A stretch of 64,000 nt of DNA from Nitratireductor pacificus pht-3B (GTDB lineage Bacteria > Pseudomonadota > Alphaproteobacteria > Rhizobiales > Rhizobiaceae), in contig NZ_AMRM01000009.1 of assembly GCF_000300335.1 (NCBI RefSeq), positions 108,844 to 172,843 on the forward strand. The letters run 5' to 3'. The notes beneath the pieces are model-generated. The model had not been told where the DNA came from and did not search any database. It worked only from the letters and a program-made list of their open reading frames with translations. The translations under genes and the position numbers were made by a program. Below are positions 40,814 through 50,364 of this stretch, in pieces; the first letter of the stretch is position 1, and every line of letters starts with the position of its first letter.

Positions 40814-42127
40814 ATGCTCGATATTCTCAGAAACAGGACCTACAGCCGGCTGTTTGCCGCGCAAGTGATCGCGCTGCTGGGCACGGGGCTGATGACCGTC
40901 GCGCTCGGCCTTCTGGCCTATGACATCGCCGGTGCCAATGCGGGCGCTGTGCTGGGCACCGCACTTGCCATCAAGATGATCGCATATGTCGGTGTCGCTC
41001 CTGTGGCGCAGGCACTGGCCGACAATCTACCCCGTCGTTCGCTTCTCGTGTCGCTCGATCTTGCTCGCGCGGCCGTCGCCCTGTCACTGCCCTTCATCAC
41101 GGAAGTCTGGCAGATCTACGCCCTGATCTTCCTGCTGCAGGTGGCCTCGGCAAGTTTCACCCCGAGCTTTCAGGCGGTCATTCCCGATATCCTCCCGGAT
41201 GAAAAGGACTATACCCGCGCCCTTTCCCTGTCGCGCTTGGCGTACGATCTCGAGAATCTCATTTCGCCGATGCTCGCGGCGGCGCTCCTGACCGTTATCG
41301 GATTCCACTATCTGTTTGCGGGGACGGTCGCAGGCTTCCTGATCTCCGCCGCGCTGATCGTCAGCATCACGCTTCCCGTGACGAGCGCTGCGAGGCGCGG
41401 CGGCTTTGCCGAGCGCACGACACGCGGCATGCGGATCTATCTCGCCACACCCAGGCTGCGCGGGCTGCTGGCGATCTGCCTCGCCGTGGCGGCTGCCGGC
41501 GCGATGGTGATCGTGAACACGGTGGTCATCGTGCAGGCTCGCTTCGGCCTTGGTGAAGTCGAGGTCGCATGGGCCTTCGCTGCCTTCGGCAGCGGATCGA
41601 TGCTGGCAGCACTGGCGCTGCCGCGGCTGCTGGACAGGGTTGAGGATCGGCTGGTGATGATCGCCGGCGCTGCCGCGCTCGTTGCGGGAATGGTGATCGG
41701 CTCCGCGATCGATGGCTTCGCCACGCTGCTGCCGCTCTGGCTGTTTCTCGGAGTGGCTTACAGCACGGCGCAAACGCCGTCCGGCCGACTGCTTCGGCGC
41801 TCGGCGCGACCTGAGGACCGGCCGGCGATCTTTGCCGCGCAGTTCGCTCTTTCCCATGCCTGCTGGCTCGTCTGCTATCCGCTTGCGGGCCGCCTCGGCG
41901 CCAGCCTCGGGCTTGAAGTCACGTTCCTCGTGATGTCGGTGGTGAGCGCGGTTGCGGTTGTGCTGGCCATCAGGCTCTGGCCCGCCGGGGAGACGCCGGA
42001 AATCCCGCATGAGCATCCGGAACTCGATCCTGCCCACCCGCACCTGCGCGCGCATGGGACCGACGGGGCGCACCGTCACGCCTACGTGATCGACGATCTG
42101 CACCCCCGTTGGCCGCGCGCCGCCTGA
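40814..42127 (+). CDS. MFS transporter with histidine-rich C-terminal tail
   Basis: A 437-residue permease with about 12 membrane segments, EntS/NreB-like in outline (LFAAQVIALLGTGLMTVALGLLAYDI near the N-terminus, RRSLLVSLDLARA in the first cytoplasmic loop). After the last helix comes a hydrophilic tail with eight histidines in about 36 residues (HEHPELDPAHPHLRAHG and GAHRHAYVIDDLH). Such tails often bind transition metals and occur in metal-efflux MFS proteins. No metal regulator is adjacent; the divergent neighbour is msrA. Export of a metal or a metallophore is a guess. Confidence 0.85.
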   Translation: MLDILRNRTYSRLFAAQVIALLGTGLMTVALGLLAYDIAGANAGAVLGTALAIKMIAYVGVAPVAQALADNLPRRSLLVSLDLARAAVALSLPFITEVWQIYALIFLLQVASASFTPSFQAVIPDILPDEKDYTRALSLSRLAYDLENLISPMLAAALLTVIGFHYLFAGTVAGFLISAALIVSITLPVTSAARRGGFAERTTRGMRIYLATPRLRGLLAICLAVAAAGAMVIVNTVVIVQARFGLGEVEVAWAFAAFGSGSMLAALALPRLLDRVEDRLVMIAGAAALVAGMVIGSAIDGFATLLPLWLFLGVAYSTAQTPSGRLLRRSARPEDRPAIFAAQFALSHACWLVCYPLAGRLGASLGLEVTFLVMSVVSAVAVVLAIRLWPAGETPEIPHEHPELDPAHPHLRAHGTDGAHRHAYVIDDLHPRWPRAA

Positions 42128-42226
42128 CGCGCTGCGGAGGGCACAAACAGGGACGAGCCGGCAAAGCCGGCCCGCGATCCATTGCTGCGAGGATCCCTCT
42201 CCGTCCCCGGGAGCAGGGAGATGGGA

Positions 42227-43006
42227 TCAGACCCGCCGCTCGACCATCATCTTCTTGATGTTGGCGATGGCCTTGGCCGGGTTCAACCCCTTCGGGCAGG
42301 CCTGGGTGCAGTTCATGATGGTGTGGCAGCGGTAGAGCCGGAAGGGGTCTTCCAGATTGTCCAGCCGCTCGCCGGTCGCCTCGTCCCTGCTGTCGATCAG
42401 CCAGCGATAGGCCTGCAGAAGCACGGCGGGGCCGAGATAGCGCTCGCCGTTCCACCAGTAGCTCGGGCAGGAGGTCTGGCAGCAGAAGCACAGGATGCAC
42501 TCGTAAAGCCCGTCGAGCTTGGTGCGGTCCTCGTGACTCTGCTTCCACTCGGTCGCCGGTTCCGGCGTCACGGTCTGCAGCCAGGGTTCGATCGAGGAAA
42601 GCTGGGCATAGGGTACGGAAAGGTCCGGCACCAGATCCTTCACCACCGGCATGTGCGGCAGGGGATAGATCTTCACCGAGGCGTTGATCTCGTCCATGCC
42701 CTTGGTGCAGGCGAGCGTGTTGGTGCCGTCGATGTTCATCGCGCAGGAGCCGCAGATGCCCTCGCGGCACGAGCGGCGGAAGGTCAGCGTCGGGTCGATC
42801 TTGTTCTTGATGTAGATCAGGCCGTCGAGCACCATCGGCCCGCAATCGTCCATGTCGATGTAATAGGTATCGACGCGGGGATTGTCGCCGTCGTCCGGAG
42901 ACCAGCGATAGACCTTGTATTCGCGCAGGTTCTTCGCGCCCTCGGGCTTCGGCCAGATCTTGCCCTGCTGGACCTTGGAATTCTTGGGAAGGGTGATTTC
43001 GACCAT
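42227..43006 (-). CDS. sdhB: Succinate dehydrogenase iron-sulfur subunit
   Basis: A 259-residue subunit that passes electrons from FAD to quinone. All three clusters are visible: 2Fe-2S ligands in [18 protein letters not shown]...TLAC, 4Fe-4S in [16 protein letters not shown] and 3Fe-4S with [11 protein letters not shown]. It is the last gene of sdhCDAB, 12 bp after sdhA. Confidence 0.98.
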   Translation of the reverse strand: MVEITLPKNSKVQQGKIWPKPEGAKNLREYKVYRWSPDDGDNPRVDTYYIDMDDCGPMVLDGLIYIKNKIDPTLTFRRSCREGICGSCAMNIDGTNTLACTKGMDEINASVKIYPLPHMPVVKDLVPDLSVPYAQLSSIEPWLQTVTPEPATEWKQSHEDRTKLDGLYECILCFCCQTSCPSYWWNGERYLGPAVLLQAYRWLIDSRDEATGERLDNLEDPFRLYRCHTIMNCTQACPKGLNPAKAIANIKKMMVERRV

Positions 43007-43018
43007 GACTTCCTCGGC

Positions 43019-44851
43019 TCAGTAAACCCGCGCCTTGGGCGCGATTTTCTTCAGGTCAATGCCGCCGTCCTCTTCTTTCAGCAGCGGCTCGGTATGGACG
43101 GGACGGTAGCTGAGCGTGACCTTGCCCTTGGCGTCCACATGCGAGAGCGTGTGCTCGCGCCAGTTCTTGTCGTCACGCTCGGAGAAATCCTCACGCGCGT
43201 GCGCGCCGCGGCTCTCCTTGCGCGCCTCGGCCGCGTAAACCGTGGTGATCGCGTTGATCATCAGGTTCTCCAGCTCCAGCGTCTCCATCAGGTCGGAGTT
43301 CCAGATCAGCGAACGGTCGGTGACCTGGATGTCGGGAAGCTCGTTCCAGACCTCGGAGATGCGCTTGCAGCCCTGCTCCAGCGATTCCTGCGTGCGGAAC
43401 ACGGCGGCGTCCTCCTGCATGGCGCGCTGCATCTTCTCGCGCAGCGCCGCGGTGGGTGTCCCGCCGCTGGCGTGGCGGATGCGGTCGAAGCGCTCCATGA
43501 TCTTGTCGCAGGCGGCCTCGTTGAGCGCCGGGATCGCCGCCTCCCGGTCGACCACCTCGCCGGCGCGGATCGCGGCGGCGCGGCCGAAGACCACGAGGTC
43601 GATCAGCGAGTTGGAGCCCAGACGGTTGGCGCCGTGCACCGAGGCGCAGGCCGCTTCGCCGACGGCCATCAGGCCGGGCGCCACCGCATCCGGGTTCTCC
43701 TTGGTCGGGTTCAGCACCTCGCCCCAGTAGTTCGTTGGGATGCCGCCCATGTTGTAGTGCACGGTCGGCAGGACCGGGATCGGCTCGCGCGTCACGTCGA
43801 CGCCGGCGAAGATTTTTGCCGATTCAGCGATGCCGGGCAGACGTTCGTGGATCACCGCCGGGTCGAGATGGTCGAGATGCAGGAAGATGTGGTCCTTGTT
43901 CTTGCCGACGCCGCGTCCCTCGCGGATCTCGATGGTCATGCAGCGCGAGACGACGTCGCGCGAGGCGAGGTCCTTGGCCGACGGCGCATAGCGCTCCATG
44001 AAGCGCTCGCCCTCGGAGTTGACCAGGTAACCGCCCTCGCCGCGCACGCCCTCGGTGATCAGGCAGCCCGCACCGTAGATGCCGGTCGGATGGAACTGCA
44101 CGAACTCCATGTCCTGCAGCGGCAGCCCGGCGCGGGCGACCATGCCGTTGCCGTCGCCGGTGCAGGTGTGCGCCGAGGTGCAGGAGAAATAGGCGCGGCC
44201 GTAGCCGCCCGTCGCCAGCACCACCATCTTGGCGGAGAAGCGGTGGATCGTGCCGTCCTCGAGGTTCCATGCCACGACGCCGGTGCAGACTCCGTCGGTC
44301 ATGATCAGGTCGAGGGCGAAATACTCGATGAAGAACTGCGCATGGTTCTTGACCGACTGGCCGTAGAGCGTGTGCAGGATGGCGTGGCCGGTGCGGTCGG
44401 CCGCCGCGCAGGTGCGCTGCACGGGCGGGCCGTCGCCGAAATTCTGCATGTGGCCGCCGAACGGGCGCTGGTAGATGCGGCCGTCCTCGGTGCGCGAGAA
44501 GGGCACGCCGTAGTGCTCCAGCTCGTAGACCGCCGCCGGGGCCTCGCGCGCCAGATACTCCATGGCATCGACATCGCCCAGCCAGTCGGACCCCTTCACC
44601 GTGTCGTAGAGGTGCCACTGCCAGTGGTCGGGGCCCATGTTCCGGAGCGAGGCGGCGATGCCGCCCTGCGCCGCAACCGTGTGCGAGCGGGTCGGGAAGA
44701 CCTTGGTGATGCAGGCCGTCTTCAGGCCCTGCTCGGCCATGCCGAGCGTGGCGCGCAGGCCCGCGCCGCCGGCGCCGACGACGACGACATCGAATTTGTG
44801 GTCGACATAGGTATAGGCGTCAGCCGCCTTTTGATCGTTTGCCTTTGTCAT
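43019..44851 (-). CDS. sdhA: Succinate dehydrogenase flavoprotein subunit
   Basis: A 610-residue catalytic subunit oxidising succinate to fumarate. The FAD domain shows [20 protein letters not shown] and the covalent flavin His57 in [15 protein letters not shown]. The active-site region includes [17 protein letters not shown] and NYMGG-like [11 protein letters not shown], and the C-terminus has [14 protein letters not shown]. Flavinylation is expected to need SdhE and SdhAF4; the latter is encoded at 57090-57296. Confidence 0.98.
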   Translation of the reverse strand: MTKANDQKAADAYTYVDHKFDVVVVGAGGAGLRATLGMAEQGLKTACITKVFPTRSHTVAAQGGIAASLRNMGPDHWQWHLYDTVKGSDWLGDVDAMEYLAREAPAAVYELEHYGVPFSRTEDGRIYQRPFGGHMQNFGDGPPVQRTCAAADRTGHAILHTLYGQSVKNHAQFFIEYFALDLIMTDGVCTGVVAWNLEDGTIHRFSAKMVVLATGGYGRAYFSCTSAHTCTGDGNGMVARAGLPLQDMEFVQFHPTGIYGAGCLITEGVRGEGGYLVNSEGERFMERYAPSAKDLASRDVVSRCMTIEIREGRGVGKNKDHIFLHLDHLDPAVIHERLPGIAESAKIFAGVDVTREPIPVLPTVHYNMGGIPTNYWGEVLNPTKENPDAVAPGLMAVGEAACASVHGANRLGSNSLIDLVVFGRAAAIRAGEVVDREAAIPALNEAACDKIMERFDRIRHASGGTPTAALREKMQRAMQEDAAVFRTQESLEQGCKRISEVWNELPDIQVTDRSLIWNSDLMETLELENLMINAITTVYAAEARKESRGAHAREDFSERDDKNWREHTLSHVDAKGKVTLSYRPVHTEPLLKEEDGGIDLKKIAPKARVY

Positions 44852-44859
44852 TACCAGGT

Positions 44860-45243
44860 TCAGCCTCCGAAGGAGATTTTCAGGAGGGCGTAGAGGGAGA
44901 CCGCGCCCAGAACGAGGGGAAAGAAGATGTTGAGGATCAGCAGCGCGATCTTGGCGCCCTCGCCATGCACATAGTCCTCGATGACCACCTGCATGCCGAG
45001 CTTCATGTGATACAGCACCGACAGGAGCGCGAAGGCGAGAAGCAGCGTGATGACCGGGTTGGCGAGCGCGGCGCGGACGGCCTCATAGGGCGCGCCGTTG
45101 TAGACGATGACGAAGCCGATGAAGAAGATCAGGAGCGGGATGTTGGCGATCGCCGTCAGCCGCTGGTGCCAGAAATGGCCCGTGCCTTCCTTGGCCGAGC
45201 CAAGGCCGCGGACGCGGTTCAGGGGTGTGCGCATGTCGCTCAT
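44860..45243 (-). CDS. sdhD: Succinate dehydrogenase membrane anchor subunit
   Basis: A 127-residue protein with three membrane helices. [17 protein letters not shown] and [19 protein letters not shown] are the typical segments; the His in the latter is the expected heme b ligand. It begins 2 bp after sdhC and is followed by sdhA 8 bp later. The open frame runs on upstream through sdhC in another register, which is not real. Confidence 0.95.
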   Translation of the reverse strand: MSDMRTPLNRVRGLGSAKEGTGHFWHQRLTAIANIPLLIFFIGFVIVYNGAPYEAVRAALANPVITLLLAFALLSVLYHMKLGMQVVIEDYVHGEGAKIALLILNIFFPLVLGAVSLYALLKISFGG

Positions 45244-45245
45244 GA

Positions 45246-45653
45246 TCACAATCCTCCGCGCACGGCGTAGCCGGCGATCCACAGAAGGACGGTCAGGATG
45301 ATCGAGCCGGCGAGCGTCGCCTTGGCCATCTTCGTGGCCGTCGCCTTCTCCAGGCCGCGGCCGGTGTCCCAGACGAGATGGCGCAGGCCGCCCAGCATGT
45401 GGTGCACGAGCGCCCAGGTGAAGCCGAACAGGACCAGCCGGCCGAACCAAGAACCGTAGATGCCGTTGACCATCTCGAACGCTTCCTTCGAGATCGCCGC
45501 GGCCGCCAGCCAGGCGACGAAAAGGACGATGCCGAAATACAGGGCTGAACCCGTGATGCGATGGACGATCGACATCAGCATGGTCGGGATCAGGCGGTAG
45601 ACTTGCAGGTGCGGCGAAAGCGGTCTGGCGTGGATTGTGCTGGATTTGCTCAT
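45246..45653 (-). CDS. sdhC: Succinate dehydrogenase cytochrome b556 subunit
   Basis: A 135-residue anchor with three membrane helices. [26 protein letters not shown] and [15 protein letters not shown] (heme b His region) are the standard SdhC motifs. First gene of sdhCDAB. Confidence 0.96.
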   Translation of the reverse strand: MSKSSTIHARPLSPHLQVYRLIPTMLMSIVHRITGSALYFGIVLFVAWLAAAAISKEAFEMVNGIYGSWFGRLVLFGFTWALVHHMLGGLRHLVWDTGRGLEKATATKMAKATLAGSIILTVLLWIAGYAVRGGL

Positions 45654-45973
45654 GGCTTCCCCAATTCTCTAGAGCATCGGACCGAAAGATGGACTCCGGT
45701 TCCCGGTGGTTCCGATGCTCCGTCAATAGTTCAGATCGTCCTCGCGCGTCCGGACGGACACGCGGCGATCCAGCGGCACGGCCCGGTCCGTGTCGCGGTT
45801 GCGACGCTCGGCCCGGACCCTCCGACAGTCGCTTTCTAATGCGGTTTTTGCAGTGCGTCAAAGCCGCAAAAGCGTTCCGGCGTCGATATTTAACCCCCTG
45901 CAGGACAGGCCGGGAAAGCGCCTCATCGGCTTCAAACGATTGAAGCGATCGTTTTCCGGTTTCGCCGTCCAGA
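45654..45973. other. 320-bp gap upstream of sdhC
   Basis: The sdhC promoter must lie here. Besides the family D repeat at 45668-45721, only 15 bases from the sdhC start, I see no gene, no RNA-like structure and no convincing regulatory palindrome. Confidence 0.6.
45668..45721. repeat. Rhizobial intergenic repeat, family D, copy 2
   Basis: TCTAGAGCATCGGACCGAAAG.. with closing ..TTCCGATGCTC; the arms GAGCATCGGA/TCCGATGCTC are perfectly complementary. It lies in the presumed sdhC leader or promoter, so it may be part of the transcript. Confidence 0.8.
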
Positions 45974-46330
45974 TCAGCGGGTGCAGCTGATCGGCGTCTT
46001 GCCGTTCACCATCCACAGCGCCTCTTTTCCCTCGAGGACGACCGCATAGAGCGCCTCGCCGAAACGGGCGTCCTGTCCGGGCGGCGACGCGGGCAGGTCG
46101 AGGTCCAGTCCGCGCGGGCTGTGAACGCTGACGCGCGGTCCGTTGCGCTCGACGGTCATCCGCATGTCGTCCTCGCAGCTGTAGGTGACGGGGCCGCTGA
46201 ACGCCGCGACGTTGCCGGCCTGGCCGGACGGGGCGGAAGCGGTGGTGCAGCCGGCGGCCAGCGCCAGAAGCAGAGACGCGGCGCAGATGCCACGGGACCC
46301 TGCCGACGATCCAAGACCCGGCGCGCCCAT
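45974..46330 (-). CDS. MliC-like lipoprotein (lysozyme inhibitor family)
   Basis: A 118-residue predicted lipoprotein. The N-terminal signal ends in the lipobox LLLALAAGC. The body has the small beta-barrel pattern of membrane-bound inhibitors of c-type lysozyme: [17 protein letters not shown] at the start, [28 protein letters not shown] in the middle and a closing ISC. Start choice is between this ATG and one six codons earlier that overlaps the acetyltransferase stop. Inhibitor activity is inferred from the fold pattern. Confidence 0.72.
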   Translation of the reverse strand: MGAPGLGSSAGSRGICAASLLLALAAGCTTASAPSGQAGNVAAFSGPVTYSCEDDMRMTVERNGPRVSVHSPRGLDLDLPASPPGQDARFGEALYAVVLEGKEALWMVNGKTPISCTR

Positions 46331-46337
46331 CGCGCCG

Positions 46338-46826
46338 CTATTGCCCATTGCCGCCGGAGCGGTCGGAGCCCGCATCGAAGCGGATGACGTGGCCGGTCCA
46401 GTCGGCCGGCGCCGCCACATGCTCGTAGAGCTTGCGCCCCTCTTCCGGGTGGCGCGGCGCATTGAGCGTCAGGCGGGCCCAGCCGCGCTCCTCCGCCTGG
46501 TCGGCCACCACGTCGACCAGGGCCTTGCCGATGCCCTTGCGGCGGTGATCATGGTGGACGTAGAGGTGATCCATCATGCCGTAGCGCATGCCCGTCACCG
46601 GCTCCGGCAGGTCGTAGAACAGCGCGAAGCCGACAAGCTGGCCGTCCAGATAGGCGCCGAGCATCTCGACGGCCCGGTCCTGCAGCAGGGTTTCGGCGTA
46701 GAACTCATCCGGCCGGCGCGGCGCGCCGCGCTTCAGCGATTGCGTGTAAGCGGCCAGCAGAGGCGCGAGGACATGAGCGTCCCGGAGGCGCAGCGGCTGG
46801 ATGTCGATCTGGTGATTCTCGCCCAT
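46338..46826 (-). CDS. GNAT-family N-acetyltransferase
   Basis: A 162-residue acetyltransferase. The acetyl-CoA-binding motif A reads LYVHHDHRRKGIGKALVDVVADQA, preceded by LVGFALFYDLPEP and followed by LTLNAPRHPEEGRKLYEH. The substrate cannot be told; the form resembles spermidine/diamine and general small-molecule acetyltransferases. GGAAGG precedes the chosen start (MGENHQIDI). It is probably co-transcribed with the MliC-like gene. Confidence 0.9.
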   Translation of the reverse strand: MGENHQIDIQPLRLRDAHVLAPLLAAYTQSLKRGAPRRPDEFYAETLLQDRAVEMLGAYLDGQLVGFALFYDLPEPVTGMRYGMMDHLYVHHDHRRKGIGKALVDVVADQAEERGWARLTLNAPRHPEEGRKLYEHVAAPADWTGHVIRFDAGSDRSGGNGQ

Positions 46827-46961
46827 GGCCAACCCTTCCCCGAAATTAACCACATCTGTCAATCGCCATATTTGTCGACCATGCTCCCCGTGACAAAGGT
46901 TAAGAAAGGCTTAATGTATGGGCCGAGGGGGCCACGGTGAGCGATAAGGAGCTGTCGCGCC

Positions 46962-47324
46962 ATGCCTTTAAAGTTCTTGTTCGTGGCTGCGGCGCTTGCT
47001 GCCGCCGCTTTCGCAGTACCGGCCCAGGCCGGCGGCTACGGCGATGCCCAGGGCGGCCGCGTCTATTCGGACGCCTACGGCAATCTGGTGATCCACAGCC
47101 GGGCGGGATACAAGCGCATCCTGGTCGGCAAGGGCCATATGGCCGACGACTATGCCGATCTCGGCATCGAGACGCCGCGCGTCGCCTATCTGCGGCGCGA
47201 GAGCGGCAAGCTTTATCTGCGCCGCGCGGAGCCGTGCAGCCAGGGCGTGCTCATCAAGGGGCGCAGCTACATGTACGGCCTGCCCGACGGTGTCCTGCCG
47301 GTGCTGACCGGCCCCTGCCACTGA
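46962..47324 (+). CDS. Hypothetical secreted protein
   Basis: A 120-residue protein with a clear signal peptide (KFLFVAAALAAAAFAVPAQA). The mature part is small, basic and Tyr/Gly-rich (GGYGDAQGGRVYSDAYGNLV), with two cysteines (EPCSQG and the penultimate Cys) that could form a disulfide. AAGGAG lies 10 bases before the ATG. It starts a plus-strand run with the two following genes. No family recognised. Confidence 0.75.
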   Translation: MPLKFLFVAAALAAAAFAVPAQAGGYGDAQGGRVYSDAYGNLVIHSRAGYKRILVGKGHMADDYADLGIETPRVAYLRRESGKLYLRRAEPCSQGVLIKGRSYMYGLPDGVLPVLTGPCH

Positions 47325-47364
47325 TCGCCCGCCGCAAAAGCCAGATCGAGCGACGGGAGACGTG

Positions 47365-48675
47365 ATGAGCCGAGAGGCCGAAACCGCCCGCAACCTGCGC
47401 GCCCATGTCGAGCAGATGCAGACGATGACCCGCTTCGTGCTGGCCACGCTGGCGCTGGCCAGCGGCGTCTACACCTATCTCGGCGTGCGCAGCCTTCTCG
47501 ATGGAACGGCGACGCTCGTCTTCTTCGCGGCCGTGATCTATTCGGCGGCGGTTTCCGTCGGCATCTACGGGTTCTGGACCTATCTCCTGCGCTTCCTGCC
47601 GGAGATGCGCGACGCCGGGTCGCGGATGGCCCTGTTCGGCGTGATGGCCATCGGCTGCCTGATGATCGTCGCCATGTCCTCCTGGCTCAACGCCGCGGCG
47701 CTGGCCGGTTCGGCGGCGGTCGAGCAGCATCTCGCCGAAACGCTGGAAGACTATACGGGCGATCTCGACCAGGCACATTCGAACGCGCTCGGCGCGCTGT
47801 CGCTGCTGCCGGACATCCAGCGCGCCTCGGAGCGCTTCGCCCGCCTCGCCGACGACGAGCGCAATTCCGGCGCGCTGACGGGCACCTCCGGCTCGGGCAG
47901 CGTCGTGCAGCTCCTGACACAGATGTCGGCACAGATGCGCGAACTGGAAAGCACGATCCAGAACTCGCGCGAGACGGTCGGCGACCTGTTCCAGCGCGGG
48001 CAGGAGCGGCTTGCCGCCATGCGCACGCTGGTCTCCGCGCCCGGACCGATCCAGCCGCGTTCCGATCGCTTCGCCGAGGAAGCGGTGGCTTTGGCGGGTG
48101 TCGTCGCATCCCTTGAGCAGACCTCCATCGCGCCGTCGGTCGCCCGCGCGGCGGCCGACCTGTCGGCAGGCTTCATCGCGCCGGTGGCCGACGGCAGATC
48201 CGCCGATCTGGCCGACCGCCAGGACGCGGTCATGGCAACGGTCCGCACTTCGGTCGCCACCCAGTCGAAGGCGCTGTCGGATGCCGCAGGCGAGATCCTG
48301 GCGCAGCCGAAAGTCGCCGAGCGGCGCTATGTGCCGCTGTCCTCGGCCGAGGCGGTCCTGCGCTATGCCGGCAATTTCCTGCCGAGCTGGGCGGGCGCGA
48401 TCTCCATCGACCTTCTGCCGGCGGTGCTGGTGGGCATCATGGCGGTGGTCTACGGCACCATCCGTCGCGGTGAGGCGGGGCTGACCGACGCCGACCGCAT
48501 CACCGCCGCCGACATGCTGCGCTCGCTCGAGCTGCACGACATGATCCTCGCCCACAAGAAGGCGGCGCAGGACGCGGAGGATGCATCCGAGGAGGCACTT
48601 CCGCAGGCAGCGCCGGCATCGGCCGAGAACATCACCCCATTGTCCCTGTCAGACCGCAAACGGCACGAACCATGA
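47365..48675 (+). CDS. Hypothetical membrane protein with long periplasmic or cytoplasmic helical domain
   Basis: A 436-residue protein of unknown function. Three membrane segments lie near the N-terminus (FVLATLALASGVYTYLGV, TLVFFAAVIYSAAVSVGIYG, LFGVMAIGCLMIVAMSS). About 200 residues of amphipathic helix rich in Ala, Gln and Glu follow, possibly coiled coil (LLTQMSAQMRELESTIQNSR). A fourth membrane segment (IDLLPAVLVGIMAVVYG) precedes an acidic tail. The layout recalls chemoreceptor-like or mechanosensor architectures, but no known domain is visible. The last 4 bases overlap the next gene, implying coupled synthesis and joint function. Confidence 0.75.
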   Translation: MSREAETARNLRAHVEQMQTMTRFVLATLALASGVYTYLGVRSLLDGTATLVFFAAVIYSAAVSVGIYGFWTYLLRFLPEMRDAGSRMALFGVMAIGCLMIVAMSSWLNAAALAGSAAVEQHLAETLEDYTGDLDQAHSNALGALSLLPDIQRASERFARLADDERNSGALTGTSGSGSVVQLLTQMSAQMRELESTIQNSRETVGDLFQRGQERLAAMRTLVSAPGPIQPRSDRFAEEAVALAGVVASLEQTSIAPSVARAAADLSAGFIAPVADGRSADLADRQDAVMATVRTSVATQSKALSDAAGEILAQPKVAERRYVPLSSAEAVLRYAGNFLPSWAGAISIDLLPAVLVGIMAVVYGTIRRGEAGLTDADRITAADMLRSLELHDMILAHKKAAQDAEDASEEALPQAAPASAENITPLSLSDRKRHEP

Positions 48676-49505
48676 GCGACCATCTCGTCTCCTCCGTCGA
48701 CGCAAAGCCGCGCCGCAACCTGCTCGCCCGCTATGTCAGCCGTTTCGACGACGGCGCGCTGATCCGCGCCGCCTTCGTCGGCGTGCTGATCGGTTCGGCG
48801 GCGGTGCTCGGCATGGATCTGCGCGAGCTGGTCGACCGCAATGGAGGCCTGTGGCCGAAGGCTGCCCCGCAGCCGTTCGAGCAAAGCGTGACCGTCCTGC
48901 CGCCGGTCGTCGATGGCGGGGAGGCGCGCCGGCAGTCGGCCGATCCGCGGCAGTTCGTCACCGCGGACCGGGAGGCGCTGCGCAACGCGGTGCGCTTCAC
49001 CCTTGAGGCCGGCGGAATCCTGTCTGTCGAGGGGGCGATCGATCCCGGCGCCTCGGCCCGCTTCGCCGCCGAACTCGAGGCGCGCGGCGAGTATGTCTCG
49101 ACCGTGTCCTTCAATTCGCCGGGCGGGTCGCTGGACGACGCCATGGCGATGGCCCGGCTGGTGCGCGAGCGGGCGCTCGCGACCCGCATCGAGGACGGCG
49201 CGCTCTGCGCCTCCTCCTGCCCGCTCATCTTCGCCGGCGGCGTGACGCGCGAGGCCGGCGACCGGGCCGCCGTCGGCGTCCATCAGTTCTATGCCGCGGA
49301 AGAACTGGCCAATCCGGCACAGGCCATGGCCGACGCGCAGATGATCACCGCCCGCATCTCCCGCCATCTGGCCGAGATGGGCGTCGATCCGGCGCTGTGG
49401 CTGCACGCGCTCGATACGCCGCCGCGCGCGCTCTACTACCTGACGCCCGAGCAGATGAAGGACTACCGGCTCGCCACGGGTCCGCTGAAACTGGCGCGGA
49501 ACTGA
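48672..49505 (+). CDS. Membrane-anchored ClpP/crotonase-fold periplasmic protein (COG3904-like)
   Basis: A 277-residue protein with one N-terminal membrane segment (IRAAFVGVLIGSAAVLGM). It then has a ClpP-like domain: FNSPGGSLDDAMAMARLVRE is the oxyanion strand, GALCASSCPLIFAGG carries a candidate nucleophile Ser, and AVGVHQFYA a candidate His. This pattern is that of predicted periplasmic proteases of the COG3904 type, whose function is not established. It overlaps the membrane-protein gene by 4 nt (ATGA), suggesting a two-protein complex. Confidence 0.8.
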   Translation: MSDHLVSSVDAKPRRNLLARYVSRFDDGALIRAAFVGVLIGSAAVLGMDLRELVDRNGGLWPKAAPQPFEQSVTVLPPVVDGGEARRQSADPRQFVTADREALRNAVRFTLEAGGILSVEGAIDPGASARFAAELEARGEYVSTVSFNSPGGSLDDAMAMARLVRERALATRIEDGALCASSCPLIFAGGVTREAGDRAAVGVHQFYAAEELANPAQAMADAQMITARISRHLAEMGVDPALWLHALDTPPRALYYLTPEQMKDYRLATGPLKLARN

Positions 49506-49520
49506 GTTTCCAGCCGCAGG

Positions 49521-49733
49521 TCAGCTTTCGTCCGGGCGATACTCGAGAATATCGCCGGGCTGGCAGTCGAGCGCCTCGCAGATTTTCTCCAGCGTCTCGA
49601 AGCGCACGCCGCGCACCTTGCCGGACTTGAGCAGCGAGACGTTCTGCTCCGTGATGCCGATCAGCTCCGCCAGCTCCTTCGAGCGCATCTTGCGGCGGGC
49701 CAGCATCACATCGAGATTGATGATGATGGGCAT
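49521..49733 (-). CDS. Small XRE/Cro-CI helix-turn-helix regulator (YozG type)
   Basis: A 70-residue one-domain repressor. IINLDVMLARRKMRSKELAELIGITEQNVSLLKSGK contains the helix-turn-helix, and ALDCQPGDILEY is the standard ending of this subfamily. It is 3 bp after the DUF2975 membrane-protein gene. Such pairs are common, and the regulator probably controls its own operon. Confidence 0.92.
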   Translation of the reverse strand: MPIIINLDVMLARRKMRSKELAELIGITEQNVSLLKSGKVRGVRFETLEKICEALDCQPGDILEYRPDES

Positions 49734-49736
49734 GGG

Positions 49737-50282
49737 TCAGACGAAACCCCGCTGGTCCGCCCGCACGTCGGCGGCGACGGCCATCAGATGGCTCGTCATG
49801 TACATGATGCCTGCAATCAGCAGCGACAGCAGCTCGGAGCTGCCGAATCCGACCGCCAGCATCTTCTGGCCGGGCGGGTTGCCGAGGGTCAGGACCAGCA
49901 CCATCAGGGCGCGCAGCACGATGCTGCCGCTCGCCACCGCGACGAAGGCGAGGCCGGCACGGCGCATCCAGCGTGCAGATTCGCCGGACAGGGGTTCGTC
50001 CGCGGCGAACGCCCCGAACATGCGCCAGACGCAGTAGAGCGCAGCGAGCAGGAAGCCGAGCTGAACGGCGATCAGCACCACCGTCACGCCGACCGACGAC
50101 GAGGTCAGGGCGATGGGGCCCGTGATGGAAAGCCCCTCGCGAACCAGATGCGCGAAGCCCGTCGGCTGCACGAACGAGGTCGCAAGAGCCCACGCCACGC
50201 CGAGCAGGACCAGCGCGGTGCATCCCATCACGATGGTTTGCATGAGGCGGCTGAGCCGTCGCAGGCGGTTCATATCGGGCAT
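49737..50282 (-). CDS. DUF2975-like membrane protein
   Basis: A 181-residue integral membrane protein with four predicted helices (IVMGCTALVLLGVAWALATS, VTVVLIAVQLGFLLAALYCVW, LAFVAVASGSIVLRALMVLV, LLSLLIAGIMYMTSHLMAVA). FAADEPLSGESARWMRRAG is the cytoplasmic loop characteristic of DUF2975. Its function is unknown. Pairing with a YozG-type regulator is the usual context. An AT-rich gap with TAATTA stretches upstream (50300-50340) probably holds the promoter. Confidence 0.82.
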   Translation of the reverse strand: MPDMNRLRRLSRLMQTIVMGCTALVLLGVAWALATSFVQPTGFAHLVREGLSITGPIALTSSSVGVTVVLIAVQLGFLLAALYCVWRMFGAFAADEPLSGESARWMRRAGLAFVAVASGSIVLRALMVLVLTLGNPPGQKMLAVGFGSSELLSLLIAGIMYMTSHLMAVAADVRADQRGFV

Positions 50283-50364
50283 TTCATTCTCCTTTGTCTT
50301 GAATAAATTATCATATTACAGTAATTAATCGTCGGATATCATTCATTCCATGAAGGGTCAAGCG

